In this document: one piece after another, positions 21,177 to 22,429 of the stretch | How positions within the stretch are numbered: position 1 is the stretch's first letter | Layout: each line of letters begins with the position of its first letter | Origin: an uncultured Clostridia bacterium | GTDB lineage: Bacteria > Bacillota_I > Bacilli_A > RF39 > UBA660 | Assembly (NCBI GenBank): GCA_947304495.1 | Contig: CAMZBG010000021.1 | Span: forward strand, 1-22,429 | DNA: 22,429 nt | Direction of reading: 5' to 3' | Made by a program: the position numbers and the translations under genes | Notes under the pieces: model-generated | What the model saw: the letters and a program-made list of their open reading frames with translations, nothing else | What the model was told of the DNA's origin: nothing | The model's database searches: none

Positions 21177-22135
21177 TGCTTAAGCCCCCTTTGATATGCT
21201 TTTGCTTCAACACTTTTACCAAGTTTATTCCAAAACTCTTGTAAATTATCATCGTTCATTTTCATAAATTCTTCATTTTCAACTAAGCTTTTAATTTTGT
21301 CTGCTACTTTAGAATACTCAATTGTACGACTCTCTAAATAATCTAAATAGCCACGATTTGATGTTGTTTTCTTAATAAAAATAGAAAATAAAGCATATGT
21401 ATTATGGTTTAAGCGTTGAAACAATACTCTTATTTGGAATCCTCTTACTTCACATATTCCACTAAATGAATGGAATATACCATTGGTTCTGGTAAAACGT
21501 TTTGGGCTTTTAAACTTACCATTAATAATCGATTCTACCAATTTATAAATTGCATCGTTATATTCTAGTGAAATATGATCAATATCATCTAGTACAAAAA
21601 TCTTACCACTTATATTTGGAGCAAGAATAATATTATTGAAAGATTCTACTGGTTCTTCATTTTTTTCTTCTTCCTCTAATAATTCATATAACATTGCCAT
21701 TTTTCCCTTTTCATTTTCCATAAATTCAGTATCTGGTTCCATTCCTTCTAATACTTGAATCTCTGTCATTTCTTTCATTTCCTTTAATGATTCAGCAAGT
21801 AAACGATAAATGACAGGAACAAAATCATATGAATCTTTGGGTGGTAAAATACTTAAAAGACCTTCCATATCCCCAGCATTTAGCATTCGATATTCTTCAA
21901 TACACGCTATGGTATCATCGTCCAGTTCAAACTCCTCATCTTCATCCATCATTCCTTCATCAATGATTTCTTCAGGTTCTTCTGATGTATCAGCAATAAG
22001 ACTTCTAGACTGAGGAATAGCCTCAAACTTTTTAATTTGCTCTCTAATTTTAAAAGCATTCTCAACATTTGATTCAATTAGTTCTAGTAAGCTATCGCTA
22101 TCACTTGTTTCTTCTAAAAGTATTTTTCTAAACAT
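21173..22135 (-). CDS. Acidic protein with a possible RelE/Gp49-like C-terminal region (320 aa)
   Basis: Residues 1-165 are strongly acidic with no known motif, including a Glu/Asp cluster at 52-75. Residues 183-275 resemble the RelE/HigB/Gp49-like toxin fold: DIDHISLEYNDAIYKLVESI, then KFKSPKRFTRTNGIFHSF, the strands GICEVRGFQIRVLFQRL and TYALFSIFIKKT, and a closing helix YLDYLESRTIEY. In that family the basic residues on these strands contact the ribosome or mRNA. The tail (276-320) is helical. The likeness is from pattern only. ATG 22135 has an AAGGGGG SD. No antitoxin-like HTH is adjacent; the coupled 643-aa gene is the only partner. Confidence 0.55.
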   Translation of the reverse strand: MFRKILLEETSDSDSLLELIESNVENAFKIREQIKKFEAIPQSRSLIADTSEEPEEIIDEGMMDEDEEFELDDDTIACIEEYRMLNAGDMEGLLSILPPKDSYDFVPVIYRLLAESLKEMKEMTEIQVLEGMEPDTEFMENEKGKMAMLYELLEEEEKNEEPVESFNNIILAPNISGKIFVLDDIDHISLEYNDAIYKLVESIINGKFKSPKRFTRTNGIFHSFSGICEVRGFQIRVLFQRLNHNTYALFSIFIKKTTSNRGYLDYLESRTIEYSKVADKIKSLVENEEFMKMNDDNLQEFWNKLGKSVEAKAYQRGLKQ

Positions 22136-22167
22136 AAAAAATACCCCCTTTTTCTAAATTACATATT

Positions 22168-22176
22168 ATAGCACAA
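22168..22176 (-). promoter_or_regulatory. Extended -10 promoter of the 320-aa/643-aa operon
   Basis: The minus strand reads TGCTATAAT about 35 bases before the ATG at 22135. No good -35 is present. Confidence 0.6.
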
Positions 22177-22429
22177 TTATTATTATTTTAAAAGAAAAAT
22201 ATAAAAAGACAAGTTTTAACTAATCTCAGTTTGTTGACAAAGTGATGTATTTGAAAAAATATACTGTTTTTTTCATGCAATAATTTATAAAATTTAATAT
22301 TTTGGTCAAAATTGTATTGTTTATTAAAAATAACACTTGACTTTATTTAGATTGTCATAAAAAAATAGGATTTTGATAAAGTACCCCAAGTAGTTGACAC
22401 ACAGAAAAAAATAAGTATGTGATACAATT
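22177..22429. other. AT-rich intergenic stretch without a gene
   Basis: No reading frame with a ribosome binding site is visible on either strand. Three TTGAC-type hexamers (TTGACA at 22234 and 22394, TTGACT at 22337) lie on the plus strand and the window ends in TGATACAAT, an extended -10. None pairs with a -10 at 16-18 bases. It is probably the upstream region of a plus-strand gene beyond the edge. Confidence 0.4.

Noticed and set aside
22243..22281. 12-codon plus-strand ORF starting at an ATG near 22243
   Set aside because: No ribosome binding site and no supporting context.
22234..22428. Plus-strand promoters built from the three TTGAC hexamers
   Set aside because: None has a -10 at 16-18 bases; the terminal TGATACAAT is 23 bases from the nearest TTGACA.
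1..22429. CRISPR array or insertion sequence
   Set aside because: No regular repeats with spacers and no transposase or terminal inverted repeats were seen on reading through.

Overview
The window is AT-rich, densely packed DNA from a low-GC Gram-positive bacterium. Almost every protein gene lies on the minus strand. TGA is read as a stop (it ends the STAS, 336-aa and 320-aa genes), which rules out the Mycoplasma code. The housekeeping genes (rplS, lepB, secG, a short archaeal/eukaryal-type proS with a zinc-binding tail), SD-led starts and remnants of sporulation machinery (sigma-F-like factor, STAS protein, YqfC, YqfD) point to Bacillota, class Bacilli. An uncultured gut lineage near RF39 or Erysipelotrichales is my guess; no marker here proves it.

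Left part (1-9.8 kb) is accessory. At the edge is the wrecked 5' end of a serine recombinase gene that still has its promoter and ribosome binding site. Next, read leftwards from an extended -10 promoter at 3140-3148, is a five-gene operon: a five-repeat Myb/SANT-like DNA-binding protein, a Nudix hydrolase, an ASCH protein, an S51-type peptidase and a small charged protein. A second operon, from a promoter at 7104-7112 to a terminator at 3150-3172, encodes a Sel1-repeat protein, an HD-SnoaL fusion, an EEP-type hydrolase, a DUF1919 protein and an SDR oxidoreductase lacking its catalytic lysine. A third run (9.8-7.1 kb), downstream of lepB, encodes a zinc metalloprotease preceded by a 11-residue leader ORF, a second Nudix enzyme, a nucleoside-deoxyribosyltransferase-like protein, a short HTH-WYL regulator and a VOC protein.

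Middle part (9.8-15.6 kb): lepB and rplS with a terminator between them, a membrane-anchored thioredoxin-fold protein without cysteines, an unknown 127-aa protein, then a compact sporulation-like operon STAS - sigma factor - XRE HTH - yqfC - yqfD. SpoIIAB is absent from it, and the STAS protein lacks the phosphorylatable serine. Upstream is an exported protein anchored at its C terminus.

Right part (15.7-22.4 kb): secG and proS, then on the plus strand tRNA-Ala(TGC) and tRNA-Pro(TGG) from a consensus promoter divergent to proS. Beyond lie a surface protein with an RsgI-like domain and about ten cysteine pairs, and a translationally coupled pair: a 320-aa protein with a RelE/Gp49-like C-terminal region and a 643-aa helical protein. 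The last 290 bases hold no gene I can support.

Most promoters I could place carry an extended -10 (TGnTATAAT). Several terminators begin inside the stop codon of the gene they end.
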